From Tetraselmis striata (taxonomy: Eukaryota; Chlorophyta; Chlorodendrophyceae; Chlorodendrales; Chlorodendraceae), in assembly GCA_006384855.1 (NCBI GenBank), contig VCJN01001326.1, positions 232,481-296,480 of the forward strand: DNA of 64,000 nt, in the 5' to 3' direction. Below, one piece after another: positions 1 to 11,200 of this stretch. The first letter of the stretch is position 1; each line of letters opens with the position of its first letter. The notes under the pieces were generated by a model. The model saw only the letters and a program-made list of their open reading frames with translations, was not told the origin of the DNA and searched no databases. The translations under genes were made by a program, and so were the position numbers.

Positions 1-833
1 CCTTTTATTTTGGTGATTTCCGATATCGCCTTATGCTGCTAGCTCATGTAAATATGTACTTTTAGCAGTAGGTGGATTTGTTACTGCCCTTTTTTGTTAA
101 ATGGACCAATACAAGTACCAGGCCGCTTTTTTTATTTGTGCTGGCTTGCTGTGTTATTGATACGAACTTTTAGTATATAGGTACCCTATATGGGTACGGG
201 TAGTACTGCTTTTAGCGGTGGGTCTGTTACTCGACGTTTTGTAATTCACACCAGTACCTGTATGTCTGTTTTCCGGGATACGGTGGCCCGCTCGCTCAAT
301 CAGTGCGACATCGGTTGAAGGTGCCCGCTCGCCTTTGGGAATGGTCAGCAGGCGACCACCTCCTTCCGCAAACAGCCGAGCAGGCTGACCACGGCATCGG
401 ATACCCCGGGAGTTTCCAAGGCTGCGCACGACGGTCGGGCAAAGACACCTGACAAGCCAGCCGACCGTCAAAGGTTTCGTTCCTGCTAGGTTACCAGGAT
501 CTTCACTGCAGCTGGTCCTGCTGGCGATCGGGCGGCAGTTGAGAAGGGATACACCCAGATCGTGGCTGCCGTTGGAGGCTCGACACGGGGCGATCTCTGC
601 AACCGCGGCAGCGCAAGAAGTCCTCGACACTCCGCCAGGGTATGGAGGCTGTGACTGGCCGAGAGTGCCGCTGCCCAGGGCCCCGTTCCCAGGCACCACC
701 CAGCCACTCCGTTGGCGCCCTCTAGCTCGGCAGTCTGTTATGCCGGCCTGAGTTCAGCACCTCCCTTGCAGGCGCCCGGAGGCACTCGTGCGTAGCGGCG
801 GGACCACGTGCGTGGGGACGGATCCGGGCAGCT
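1..833. other. intergenic / upstream region
   Basis: No exon with splice borders or protein-family resemblance was found on either strand. The last few hundred bases are presumably promoter and 5' leader of the plus-strand gene whose ATG is at 834. Open frames here look like chance frames in GC-rich DNA. Confidence 0.4.
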
Positions 834-896
834 ATGGTGAGTAGCCATGCAAAGTGGCGATGGGAAGATCCCATGGTGGTAGTGAAGAGGGGGGGA

Positions 897-928
<32 letters not shown>

Positions 929-2881
929 AAGATACCCTGCGTGCTTACCTCCCCTCCCCCGACACCTCCTTCCTCACACACACCCACCCAAACCCCTTTC
1001 GTCCCGCCTGCAGGAGGCGTCGCGGCTAGTGTTTGTCTCGCTGAAGGGCGCCAAGCCCCGCAGGTAGGATCCCCTGCTGCTCAGTGTGGTCCATCCGCGG
1101 CGTGTTGCCGTGGTATCGCACAATCCACTGCGCCTCGTAATCAATCGCGGCGGCGTGCTCACCCACTGCCGCATCCGATGTACGCAGAAAGGTTGCAGTC
1201 CCGGTGCCGGATTCATATACATACGAGCAGTTTGCTGACAAGGTGAGGCGAGGCTGCTGCCATCCGAAGGACCTTGCCCGCCATCCCGCCGCCCTCATCA
1301 CATGTACACAAACCCCCGGATTCACTGTTGCAACGGATTTCCCGCATCACAGACCCCTTTCCCAACCACCACGACCACCGCCACCACCACCATCATTTTT
1401 TTGCAGTATCTATTGATCCGATCGGTGCAGGTCAAGCTGAAACTGAAGCTTCTGAGCGTGGGGAGCATATACCACGCATCGGTAAGCTCCCGCACCAATG
1501 TCCATGTGAAGCTCCCTTTACTGAAAGAATAGATCCAGGCAATGATGTCTGACTCGTAGGTGCTGTCGTTTCCATCCCCAGACTGGCGATAAGCTTACGA
1601 GCATTGATGAGCTCCAGGATATCGACGAGCTTCTGGTGGAGGAGGTACAGCTGCTTTATCTCCCCCCCCCCCCCCCCCCCCGCCCCGCCCCAGCCCCCAT
1701 TCCCTACCGTGATGGCGCACCTGTCGAGAGCAGTACATTTGCACATTTGCCGGGAGACGCACGTGTCTTAACGTTTCTCTTTGCTTGCTGTCACAGGCTC
1801 CCGCGCAAGCGCCTCTGACTGCGTCTGCATACGCTGATGGCCAGGGGAATAGTGGTACGCTGCTTGGCATGCCCTTCTCGCATCATAACAGCCCCTTTCC
1901 CCTTCCCCTTCTCCCCCACCCACCCCTCAGGCTCCTCTCTCGACCCGCCACCCCGCACAAAGCACATGCTGCACACGGCGTATCCATGCCAGCTCCCCCC
2001 GGTCTTTTGTACATCTGCCCGACACTCATGGCGGTGGCGCTCTTGCCTGCCGCAGTGGGTGAGTCCACAGAGATTCACATCGGGGCGCCGGACCGAGCGT
2101 CTTCTAGCATGGGCGCCGCCTCTGCCGCCATGCTGCGAGGCTCACAGGTGATTGCGGGGCGTTCGCCTTGCGGAACTTGACATCAGTAGCATGCCTCTGC
2201 CTGGCCCCGCCGTGACCAGTCGGCGTGGGTCACACATGTTGCGGTGTGGGGTGCAGCCGAGCCGCGTTGTGGGCGGCGTGGAGAATGGCGGGGATGACGA
2301 CGAGGACGTGCAGAAGAAGTACAAGAAGCGAAACACAGGTGCCGCGCTGCTCACCTCATGCTGCGCCTGTGCCCAACACACACACACACTCTCTCTCTCT
2401 CTCTTTCTTCTTTGCCTTTCGCCAGTTGTCGGCTCACCATCCGCAATCTCCCCTGGATGAGCTGACAATCAAGCCGGGCGGGGTACTCACGCAGGGTTTA
2501 TGCGCCGGTTGCAAACTATGTTCCCCTCGATGCTCCAGCCGGGCCTCCCGGTGACTACGAGGTGCGCCTTGCCCTATCCTGCCCCCACCGGCTGCGCCCT
2601 CCGCCGCCCCACAGCACGTGCACCGACTCTGTGTGTGCGTGTGTATGCGCGTGTGTGCGTGTGTCTGTGAAAGATAGCGGGGGGGGGGGGGGGGGGGGCG
2701 TAGAGCCCGACCTAAACGCTGTGCGGCGCGTGTGTCCTTTGCTGTGCTCAGGGATGTCGCTGGAGGCGCTTCCCGCAAGCGGAGGGGCGGCGTGGTGGAC
2801 CCGCGGACATACCTCATCATATTTGCGGTGCTGACGTGCGTCGCCACCCTCATACTGCTGTACTCGCGCCTCGCTGTCTGA
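834..2881 (+). CDS. tail-anchored protein with doublecortin/ubiquitin-like N-terminal domain (10 exons)
   Basis: Exons inferred from phase-matched GT-AG borders: 834-836, 1014-1063, 1188-1242, 1431-1481, 1582-1644, 1797-1854, 2056-2147, 2257-2338, 2426-2561, 2752-2881. They sum to 720 nt. The first about 75 residues (exons 1-5) contain KGAKPRRKVAVPVPD, SVGSIYHAST and SIDELQDIDELLVEE, the pattern of a small beta-grasp domain of doublecortin/ubiquitin-like type. A low-complexity linker with an acidic then basic stretch (exon 8, GDDDEDVQKKYKKR) follows. The protein ends in about 20 hydrophobic residues (YLIIFAVLTCVATLILLYS) four residues before the TGA, suggesting a tail anchor. The start codon is followed directly by a GTGAGT donor, so exon 1 contributes only Met. 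With the acceptor before 2426 there is an in-frame TGA at 2458-2460; an in-phase AG at 2460-2461 would skip it and give 227 residues. Exon 4 could also start at 1407 in the same phase. Function unknown. Confidence 0.72.
894..922. repeat. poly(G) tract in intron 1
   Basis: An almost unbroken run of G about 60 nt after the donor of the ATG-splitting intron. It is one of more than twenty such tracts in the window. Confidence 0.95.
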
Positions 2882-3107
2882 CGCATCGCCAGCGGCGGAG
2901 GCATGTCGCAGCGGGTTTCTGTAACAAAATGCCAGTTGGTGCTGAGCCTCGGCACATTTGAGATCATCAGCGTCCTCAGCCCGTGCCGATGATTGTTTTC
3001 CTGTAGTCCTCATGCCGTCTGCTTGGATAGCATGCGAGCATGTTTGAAGCATGTAAATGGTCCCTTTATGTACTGCATTATTTTTCTTTCGCACATGCAC
3101 CGCTTCA

Positions 3108-3111
<4 letters not shown>

Positions 3112-3141
<30 letters not shown>
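3112..3141. repeat. (TG)n microsatellite
   Basis: Fifteen uninterrupted TG dinucleotides just downstream of the first gene. Confidence 0.97.
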
Positions 3142-3144
<3 letters not shown>

Positions 3145-3231
3145 CGTGTGTATCATACAATAATTAGCCGTAGCTTGGGGGCACACACGCTATTATTTGT
3201 ATGCCTGTACGCATGAGTGCTTGTGCGTGTG

Positions 3232-3320
3232 CAGTATGACGGCAACTCATCATCATCAGTGCGCTGGTGCTTACTGCCACTGCCCATATGACGGTATGAC
3301 GACCCGCAACAAGTAGTAGT
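3232..3320 (+). repeat. direct repeat A, left copy
   Basis: Shares blocks with 6068-6200 in the same orientation: GTATGACG, CATCATCATCAGTGCG, GGTGCTTAC and CCGCCCATATGACGG-like words in the same order. Diverged, with the right copy carrying insertions. It belongs to the set of repeats framing the tyrosine-recombinase remnant. Confidence 0.65.
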
Positions 3321-3592
3321 AGGCACGGCGCAGCAATGTAAGTATTCATTGCTAGCATTCCACAAAAAGTCTGTGTTTGTTTTTATTCTGGGTGCGGGCG
3401 TGTTCTTTGTGATTAAGTCGTTGTTTATTGCTCCGCCGTCTCATTTCAAAGTTGAGTATGGTATTGCCAAAAAAGGTCACGTAGGCTGTTTAAGTCTGAC
3501 AAGAGCCAGAATTGGCAAGAAGGTTGAGTGCAAGCGTGGAAGGAAAACGTTGAGTCTGGGGGGGGGGGGGGGTGGGGGGGGGGGCGCTGCGT

Positions 3593-3790
3593 GTAACGCA
3601 GCGAAACTGGAAGATGGCGGGGTCAGCTGTTATTGCTGCTTTGATGTATACTCATGCTTCACCCAAAAAGGGCGTAACGACAAGTGCCTAGTAACCCGTA
3701 CCACTGAGCAGCACGGTAGTAGCTGGAAAAGCGGTTAGGGCAAGGAGGAAACCTCGTAAACAAGTTTCGAACATTTCAAAGTTGAGTCTG
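3593..3790 (+). repeat. direct repeat B, left copy
   Basis: About 190 bp matching 5783-5967 in the same orientation, starting AACGCAGCGAAACTGGAAGA and including AAAAAGGGCGTAACG and TAACCCGTACCACT-like blocks. The two copies sit on either side of the recombinase remnant. Confidence 0.85.
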
Positions 3791-3852
3791 GTTTTGCCAG
3801 TGACGAGCGAACGGAGAGAGCGGTAGATTGACGGAGAAGGGGTAGCGCCAAG

Positions 3853-4128
3853 TCATGAGGGGGGCACCGGGAAGGCCACCGCTGAGGAGTCTTGTTGGAC
3901 TCGGAAGTGGCGGAGGGGCGCGATGTGACCGAAGAAGCACCATGCGCCAGGCGAATGAAGAACGTTGGGGTCGATGTAGTCCTGAACGACGTCAGAGTTC
4001 GTGGCCCAACCGCCTTGGTGGCGAATGTGGGACAATGGAACTCCGATGGCGTTGGCGGCAGACGCTGCTCCCTTGCGAAGGCTGTGTGAGGTCCAGGAAG
4101 TGCTGGCCGGGGGGGGGGGGGGGGGGGA
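3853..4128 (-). pseudogene. tyrosine recombinase C-terminal fragment
   Basis: The minus-strand frame contains the catalytic end of a tyrosine recombinase: HSLRKGAASAANAIG (H-x-x-R box), then HQGGWATNSDVVQDYIDP with the His/Trp box and the likely nucleophilic Tyr. This form is typical of eukaryotic transposon recombinases (DIRS, Ngaro, Crypton groups). The upstream part is cut at a poly(G) tract (4110-4128); I do not find the first catalytic Arg in frame. Direct repeats A and B frame the region. Either a Crypton or a truncated DIRS-type element is possible; no reverse transcriptase is visible here. The family call is firm, the element class is not. Confidence 0.8.
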
Positions 4129-4800
4129 GCACCGACAAAACGAACGGCTGTCGAGAGACAGTCCGACATTGTGGCGGCAGTCCAAGACGTGGACCGCTCG
4201 CTCGGGGTGACCACCCGGAAGTGTTTATCGGGCTCGTCGATCACGTAAGTACGGCGCTTGGCCGACGGAGTGACATGGGGCCGGTTCATTTACCAAATTG
4301 TTCGGCAGCGGCGGTTCGGTTTTTGTCGGCGGCTAGCCGGCAATTGCTGGACGAGTTTGCAAAAGCATCAGTCTGGGTTTGCTGCGCTAGGTTCAGGTAG
4401 GAGGGCCATCCCGCGCGCCCGTCGCGGTCGTTGCGCCTATCACGCGCGTATGGTACACGCGCGAAGCTTGGTCGAACGCAGTATAACAAGCAACGGGCGC
4501 AGCGATGAGATGGTGCCAGAGGCGGATTATTAAGCCGCCATGTGCATGTGTGCGGATGGATGAGCCGTACTCGGCCGTCGATGTAAGGAGCGACACACCG
4601 AGGAAGGTCTAAATGAAGTATGTAAGGTGGGAGGGTCCGGTCCGGATACATGGCGCTCATCCCGCCGCTGAGCTGCTAGGGTTCGCCGTGCGGCGGTCAC
4701 CGAAAGGTGGCCTCGCAAGGTGCCAGGAGCTCAAACGAAAGGCGCCCCACACCGTCACTCGTGCTCACCTTTGCGGCCACGCCCTCGGCCGCTGGCATAC

Positions 4801-5579
4801 CTACGTCCACGCCCGCGTCGTCCTGCGGCCGCCGCAGCCACCCGAGCGGTAGCAAAAGTTTTTTGCGTAGCTAGCAACCGTCGCCTCGAAGACGCGGCGT
4901 TCGTAGTCCTTCATTAGGTCCCCGAAAATTGCAGAGCCCGGATGTTGGGTGGCAGGCTGAAAATGATGGGCTCGCAGCACGTCCAAAACGCCTTGATCAT
5001 CACCGTGCACACGTTTGACCTCGTTCAGCCTTTGTAGGAAGGTCAAACGAAAACGAAAAGCCTTCTCGATGGCCTCGGTGTGATTCCGAGCGCGCGCGAG
5101 GCAATAGTAGGGGGTGAAGTCTTGATTAGCAGGGGGACGTATGGTAGCAGCTCGTCGAGAGCTACGAAGAGAGCCGCCATGCGCGGGCTCTGAAACACGA
5201 CATCCAAAGATACTCCTCCCGGGCCGGCAGACGCCGGTCATCCTGCTTAAGGTAACTACTCGTTTGTCAGGTTTGAACTATGGGGGAAGAGCCCATGCAC
5301 TCGGCTGACCGGTCAAACGGCCTCGTAACCATACTCTGCTCGCTGCAGTAGCTCGGGCAACGCAAGGTAGTCGTCCTTGTCACTCACGGATTTTGATGTG
5401 ACACAGCCGCTCTGGGCTAGCTCTAGCAAGTCGGGGCGCTCTGAGGCTCCCTCGCTGCTCGTCGGCAATTTTGCGCCGTGCTGCCCGGAGCCAGAGCCAT
5501 GATGTACTGCGTCTCCGTCAACAACACGATCACGAGCCGTCAATAGAGCAGCCAACGTTGTTGCAAGCTCGCGCAACAA
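4801..5579 (-). pseudogene. unrecognised minus-strand coding remnants between repeats
   Basis: Two open minus-strand frames (4801-5241 and 5313-5579) have protein-like, helix-rich composition (for example EAIEKAFRFRLTFLQRLNEV and SDKDDYLALPELLQRAE). They lie upstream, in the same orientation, of the tyrosine-recombinase fragment and inside the direct repeats, so they may be the remaining part of the same element. I recognise no domain. They could also be chance frames. Confidence 0.35.
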
Positions 5580-5782
5580 TGTAGACTGGGCCTTTATTAT
5601 TCTACTTGTAACGATTCGAGCGTCGGCTCTACGATGGGTTCTTCTTCATCTCACATGATGACGCACGGACGTACGGATGAAATTTCACAAACGGATGGTG
5701 AGCCGGGTGTGGTCTTGAATAGCATGGGGTGACCGCCTTGCTCGCAACATGTTGCAAACAGTTAATCGCTGCGTGTATATAT

Positions 5783-5967
5783 TAACGCAGCGAAACTGGA
5801 AGATGGCATGCTAACGTGTTCTGGCTGCTTGTATGTCTACTCGTGCTAATTCAAAAAGGGCGTAACGGCAGGTGCCTAGTGACCCGTACCACTTAGCAGC
5901 ACGGTAGCCGGAAAAGCGGTCAGGGAAAGGAGGAAACCCCATAAACAAGTTTAGAACATTTACTCGA
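5783..5967 (+). repeat. direct repeat B, right copy
   Basis: Right-hand partner of 3593-3790, same orientation, with scattered substitutions and small indels. The spacing of the two copies is about 2.2 kb. Confidence 0.85.
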
Positions 5968-6067
5968 AGTCGGTGATGAAGACTCATGAATATGATATGG
6001 TCGCTGTTATTCGTCCGTATGTACCGCAATTAATATACGCGGCGTCTAATGTATGTATGTACGCCTT

Positions 6068-6200
6068 GTATGACGACAGTGCATCATCATCAGTGCGGTG
6101 TTGCATGGTGATGGACAGCGGTGCTTACCATTTAAGCGTAGTGCCGTCACCGCCCATATGACAGCATGCCGGTGACGCGAGGAGTAGGTTGGCGTCGTGT
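6068..6200 (+). repeat. direct repeat A, right copy
   Basis: Right-hand partner of 3232-3320. Repeat order across the element is A-B-recombinase-B-A with all copies in the same orientation, which is neither a simple LTR pair nor the usual PAT split-repeat order. Confidence 0.6.
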
Positions 6201-6230
6201 TGCGCGCTCGCGCTGCACCGCAGAGCAAAC

Positions 6231-6948
6231 ATACATCAGCCCACAAAATAATAGCCCGCCATGTTATTTTATTTCTGAGTACTGAATTGCGTGTTTTACT
6301 GTTTCTTTGATTGCCTTTGTGCAACCGATACAGACTCACGCATGTTTTAGACGGTGATGCAACAGTATTGGAACATCTGTCACTGGCCACTAGTTAGTCT
6401 TGCATAATGCTTCGGCGATGATTTGTTTTTTTTGCTTGTTAACTGAGCGTCTCCCGCCCAGGGCTTTCCGTTACTGTAACGCTGCCTTAACGGCCGTCGT
6501 AGAGACGACGCTGCAAGGGTTTCACTGGCCTGTCCCGGGGGCGAAAAACACACATCCACCGCTGAATGCAGTATTTTAAAAAGCAGATCAACACAGCAAG
6601 CCGCCTGCGGCCCGTATCCCGCACGAGGTAGCGACTAATCCTTATATAGCGACTATACCGCCTGTACGTAGCGCCTACCTTATTCGACAAGTACCTCGCC
6701 CGCTCGTCACTACCGGTCGCTTCCCCTCACTACCCGCCAGCAAATCTCACGCCCGCGCAATCTCCGTCGTCGGCCCCGTCCCGCAATTTCCGTCCGTTGT
6801 CCGCTTGTCGCAAAGCCACCTCGCTCCCGAGACAGTTTGTGCTGCTTACAAGGACGCAACGGCGCATAGACAAGCAGCTGTATCCTGCGTCAGCACACTT
6901 GCTGCACCACCAGTGCTACATAACAATAACAACCGATACTGTAAAAAT
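6231..6948. other. intergenic, promoter side of small plastid protein gene
   Basis: No supported gene. The stretch just before 6949 has unstructured C/T-rich composition, compatible with a 5' leader. Confidence 0.4.
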
Positions 6949-7615
6949 ATGTCGGCCTGGAGCGCTTGCAGTGCTGCCTCGTCCCGGCCACAATGCCCCG
7001 CGCCTTCGCGAGCGATTCCGGCTCGGCCGATGCGGGTGCACGTACCCCCTGCCCCAGTAAGGCTAGCCCGCAACACCCGCCGGACAACCAAGTGCCGTGC
7101 CTCCGAGGTGAGGCTGCCATCTTGCCCGCGGGAAAGGCCCCGAATCGTGCAACGGCGCCCCCGACTCGGCGCCCACATCGCGGGAAAGCAGGCCGGGGCG
7201 GTCGATCACTAGCTCAACAATACTATTGCCAACCCCAGCCCCCCGCCCCCCGCCCCCCTCATCCGCTGCACCGCCAGGAGCCTGAGCAGACAGATGAGGC
7301 ATCGAAAGGGGATGCTGAGCCTGCGAAGGCAGGCAAGGCAGCGGAGCCCGACCCGGAGATCGCCGCAGCTCAGCGCACGGCAATTGCCACCGGGGCCTTC
7401 TCCATCGCCATCGCGGTGAGCGCTGTGTGGGCAGGGCCGGCCGCTCCTGCGCTTTTTTTAAGGGTGAGCTGCCCGCCTCCCGCCAGTATCATCGGCTGAC
7501 CCACGAGTCTTTGTGCGCTTGCGCGCCTTGCCTGCAGGTGGGGTACCTGGCCCTGGCTCAGCTGCTGGGCAACCGGGAGCTGCTTCCCCCGCCGCCGGAA
7601 GCGATGGGCTTGTAG
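6949..7615 (+). CDS. small plastid-type membrane protein, 124 aa (3 exons)
   Basis: Exons 6949-7107, 7278-7415 and 7538-7615, all phase 0 with GTGAG donors and pyrimidine-CAG acceptors, total 375 nt ending in TAG. The N-terminus (MSAWSACSAASSRPQC, then Arg/Pro-rich up to TTKCRASE) has the Ser/Ala/Arg composition of a chloroplast transit peptide with no acidic residues. An acidic, Ala-rich linker (EPEQTDEASKGDAEP) follows. One hydrophobic helix spans the exon 2/3 border (AIATGAFSIAIAVGYLALA), then a Pro-rich end, LLPPPPEAMGL. An upstream in-frame extension to about 6805 exists, but the ATG at 6949 gives the best transit peptide. I infer a single-pass thylakoid or envelope protein of the green lineage; the exact family is not recognised. 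Confidence 0.72.
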
Positions 7616-8268
7616 AGCCTTGGTGGTGGTGGTGGGGGCGGGGAGGGGGGGGGGGGGAGTGCCGCGTCACGGATGGCTACGCGCAACAAGACCGCACTGC
7701 GATATAGGCCGCAACCAAGATATACGTGCTGTATGAGAGGCTGTTGAGGGGCACCAGCCCTCGCGATGCTACCATGGACGGCGCTCTGTTCCCAGATCCT
7801 TTAGATGAGGGGCAGAAAGTTTTCCCTGGGACTATAGAGATATCTCAATTGCTGCAATTCTACGCCACCCTCTCTGCCTTCCATCGTCACGCCCGGTCCA
7901 GACAGTTGCTGAGAATCATCATGAGCCGCATCACACCCCCGCCCACAGGGGATACCGCAGTGATCCTTCCGTCAACATGCAGCTGCCCCCCTCCTCCCCG
8001 GGGCAGGACGCAGGCTCACGATGGGGCTGAGAGGGCGCTAGGGGTGCTATGCCATGCCATGCTGCGTTGTCGACCTGGGATTCTCCGGCGGTTGCGTGCT
8101 CCGATTATAATTAAAACACGGGCTGCCGCGGCTTTTTGTTGAATTCGCGATGGCTCTCTGGCATTGGATGCCCTCCCCTGCCAGCAGCCACGATCAGAGG
8201 GCCGTCCGTGCCGAGGGTGCAGCAGGGAAACTGAGCGCCCGCCCTGCTCTGGGGGACGCGCCTCCCCT
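7616..8268. other. intergenic between convergent genes
   Basis: The 3' ends of the plus gene (stop 7613-7615) and the minus gene (stop 8269-8271) face each other here. A G-rich tract lies near 7641-7658. A 138-codon plus frame (7726-8142) has no supporting features. Confidence 0.45.
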
Positions 8269-11200
8269 TCAGGCACCGGGCTGCCCGGCGAGCTCGATGT
8301 AGCTGGACGCCGCGCGGGCGATCTTCTTGGGCCGCCCGGGGTCGCGGTCGATGCTGTAGAAGTCCGCCAGGGTGTCCAGCACCTGCGGGCAGGATTGGGA
8401 GCCCAGCAGCGCGGCCAGTCAGAGCAACATTGCTGCGGCTTGTTGAGCCTGGCGTGCGACACTGTGCATCCCCGCCTGCAAAAGCACGCACTGCCGGCCC
8501 GCCACTGCCGCCCATCCCTGGCCCCCTGCTCAAGGCGCACCTGCTCATTGGTGTCCGCGATCAGGATCTCGCTCATCTCCTTGGCGCCCACCGTCTTGTT
8601 AGCCTCGCATGCCTGTCGCAGCGCGCAAGCGCACCCTTAAAGCTCATGCAGGGTCCCGGAAATAATGAGATGGCCGGAGCCTCCGTGCTGGGTTCGCGGT
8701 GTATTCTGATACACTTCCAGGTTGATGCAGGTTTTCTCCTCAGGCAGGGAGTGAACAACACCAGTCCGTAATAGCGAACCCAAAGAGTGTTTACGATGCG
8801 AAAGCGACTCGATGGCCTGCTTGCTGCCGGGCCCAATGCCACGTGCTGCCACGCGCGGGTGGGGTGTGGAGGAGGGGCAGGGGGGCGGGGGGGGGGGGGG
8901 GGGGGGGGGTTCATACCACGAGGAAGGTGAGCAGGCCGTCGTAGAAGCCATCATAGTTGCACAGCACCACGGGCACGCGGAACTTGGTGCCGATCTTGTT
9001 GAGCTGGATGAGCGTCATGAGCTCAAACAGCTCGTCCATGGTGCCCAGCCCGCCTGGCGCAAGAGGTGGCAGTATCAGCGTCAAGATACGGCCGCCCACC
9101 GTCATGCATGCCGATGCCAACATGCGCAGGGAAGGGGGGGCACCGGGGAGGTAGATGTATGCGGTGCGCTCCTCCTCCGACATGCGCACGCCCGCGTCCA
9201 CCAGCGCCACCTTCCGGGGCGACATGTACTTGCAGATGGCCTGGTTCTCGGGCGGCAGGTAGCTGGCGGTCAGGACGGTGGTGCCCGCCTCGCGGCTGAT
9301 GCGGATGCCGCCCACCACGTTGCCCGCCTGCGCAAGCCGCACACACAACCGCACACACATCTCCGTCAGCCGGGCACACGGTGCAGCGCGGCATGGTTAC
9401 GGAGTACACATTGCCCGGAGACTGACGTGGGGGATACTCAGGCTGGGACGGCGCTTGCCTCTTTGGCGCCGACGCTTGCGGCCTCCATCATCCCCGGGCC
9501 GCCGCCGCTCCAGGTGGTGCTGCCAAGCAGGCGGCTGACGTCCCGGCCGAGGTCCACCGCGCGCTGCCAGTGCGCCGAGTCCTTCTTCAGGCGCGCCGAG
9601 CCGTAGTACACGACGCCGCGGCCGAGCTTCTGGATCAGCGTGTCTGCAGGGCGCACCGCAGTTTGCGTCAGAGCCAGGACCACAGCAGGCCGGTGTGCAG
9701 ATCAAGTAGGAGGTAGGGCCCCCGCGGGCGCTCACAGCAGCCCAGCAGCTCCTTGTGCACCGCGGCGGGGGAGTCGCGCACCACCTCCGCGGCCAGCTCG
9801 CCGTGCAGCCGCGCGTGCAGCCAGCGGTACCCTTCGGGCGACACCTCCGCGCCCAGGGTCTGCGTGGGGAGGGGGCACCGGCTTGGCTCAGATGACGCGT
9901 ACCCGCCTCTGCACGCAACCACAACCACAACCACAGCATGGGGCGGCGTGGCCGGGCACTGCGGCAATGCCCCGCCAGGCTGCCATCACCTGGATGACTG
10001 CGCCGCCGGCGAGGTTTCCAAGCTGCGCGCACTTCCGGGTGTCATACCCGTTGATGATGCCGTACCTGCGCGCAACATGAGCACCGCTGTCAGCGAGCAG
10101 CACCGAATGAACACACCAGCAGCTGGCGCACATGTCAAAGCAGCACAGCAAACACCTAAAAGCCATAAACCATAAACCCCTAAAACCTGCGGTGGTGGGT
10201 GGGTGGGGGGGGGGGGGGGGGGGGGGGTCACTGACAGGAAGCCGGCGTCAAAGAGGTCACCCGCGCCGGTGCTGTCGGTGACAGTGAGCCCGGAGCAGGC
10301 CAGCTCCCGCACGATCTGCTCGCCTTGACGCTTGGCGACGCAGCCCTTCTCGCCCAGGGTGACCACCGCGTACTCGCAGTGTTTGCCGACCGCCTCCAGG
10401 CACTCCTGCAGGGTGCCGTTTTGCAGGGCAGTGCTGTCAGTATGCTACCTGTGTGTGTGTGGGGGTGGGTGCGGGGGGGAGAGGGGAGAGGGCATGCCAC
10501 CGGCACTGGCGCGGGTGACGGGGCACAGCGCTGGCAGGGGGCAGGGAGACGGATCGGATGGGGCGGCACAGTGCGGCCCCCACCTCCGGAGTGCCGAGGT
10601 CCAGCTCGCGCGCTTCGTCCTCGTTGCAAAAGCAAATGCTGATCTGTGGCAGGGAGCGCTACGTCAGCAAGGGCACACGCGGCCTGGCCCATGTCCCGCA
10701 TCAATTGAGGAGGGGGAGGGGTAATACCCTTCCGCTTTGGATGACGTCGATGATCTGCTTCCGGTTGCGGCGAACCATCTCAAAGGCTGTGTGGGGGACC
10801 AGAAAGAAAGGAGAGAAGAGGGGGGGGGGGGGGTTGATATCAGTGCGGGGTCGTCAGGCAGGTTGGCAGCCATGCAGAAGCTTGAGGCGCCGGCAGACAT
10901 ACTGGGCTTGGTTGCGTGCATGGTAGTCCGAGCCGGGCTGGCTGGGTGACAGCCGCACCTGCGAGGTCCAAGGCCACCCGGGCGCCCGCCTTCTCCGCCA
11001 GCTCCAGCACTTTGTCCAGCAGCCCCTCGGTGTACAGCGCGTAGCAGCTGACAAACGCCCACTTGCACCCGGCGAAGGAGGCCTCCTCCACGCTGCCCGC
11101 GTCCAACCGGACGGCGTTCTCAAAGCAGGTACGCATCGTGCGCTGCCCGTCGTGGGCCAGGATGACGCAGCGCGCGGTGTTCCCGTCCTGCGCGGGACAG

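Noticed and set aside
154-699. 181-codon minus-strand frame
   Set aside because: GC-rich chance frame upstream of a plus-strand gene; no splice logic, domain or composition supporting it.
1432-1746. Minus-strand coding of the region 1432-1746 (LYLLHQKLVDILELINA with a GTAAGC after it)
   Set aside because: Attractive locally, but phases do not join, whereas the plus-strand exons 1431-1481 and 1582-1644 fit a 10-exon model ending in a membrane anchor. The minus reading is the antisense of SIDELQDIDELLVEE.
3349-3738. 129-codon plus frame starting with a hydrophobic segment
   Set aside because: Runs through a poly(G) tract and repeat B; its second half is reproduced only as repeat DNA at 5.78 kb without an open frame.
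7726-8142. 138-codon plus frame between the convergent genes
   Set aside because: No recognisable domain, lies in the expected 3' UTR/intergenic gap, and partly mirrors low-complexity sequence.
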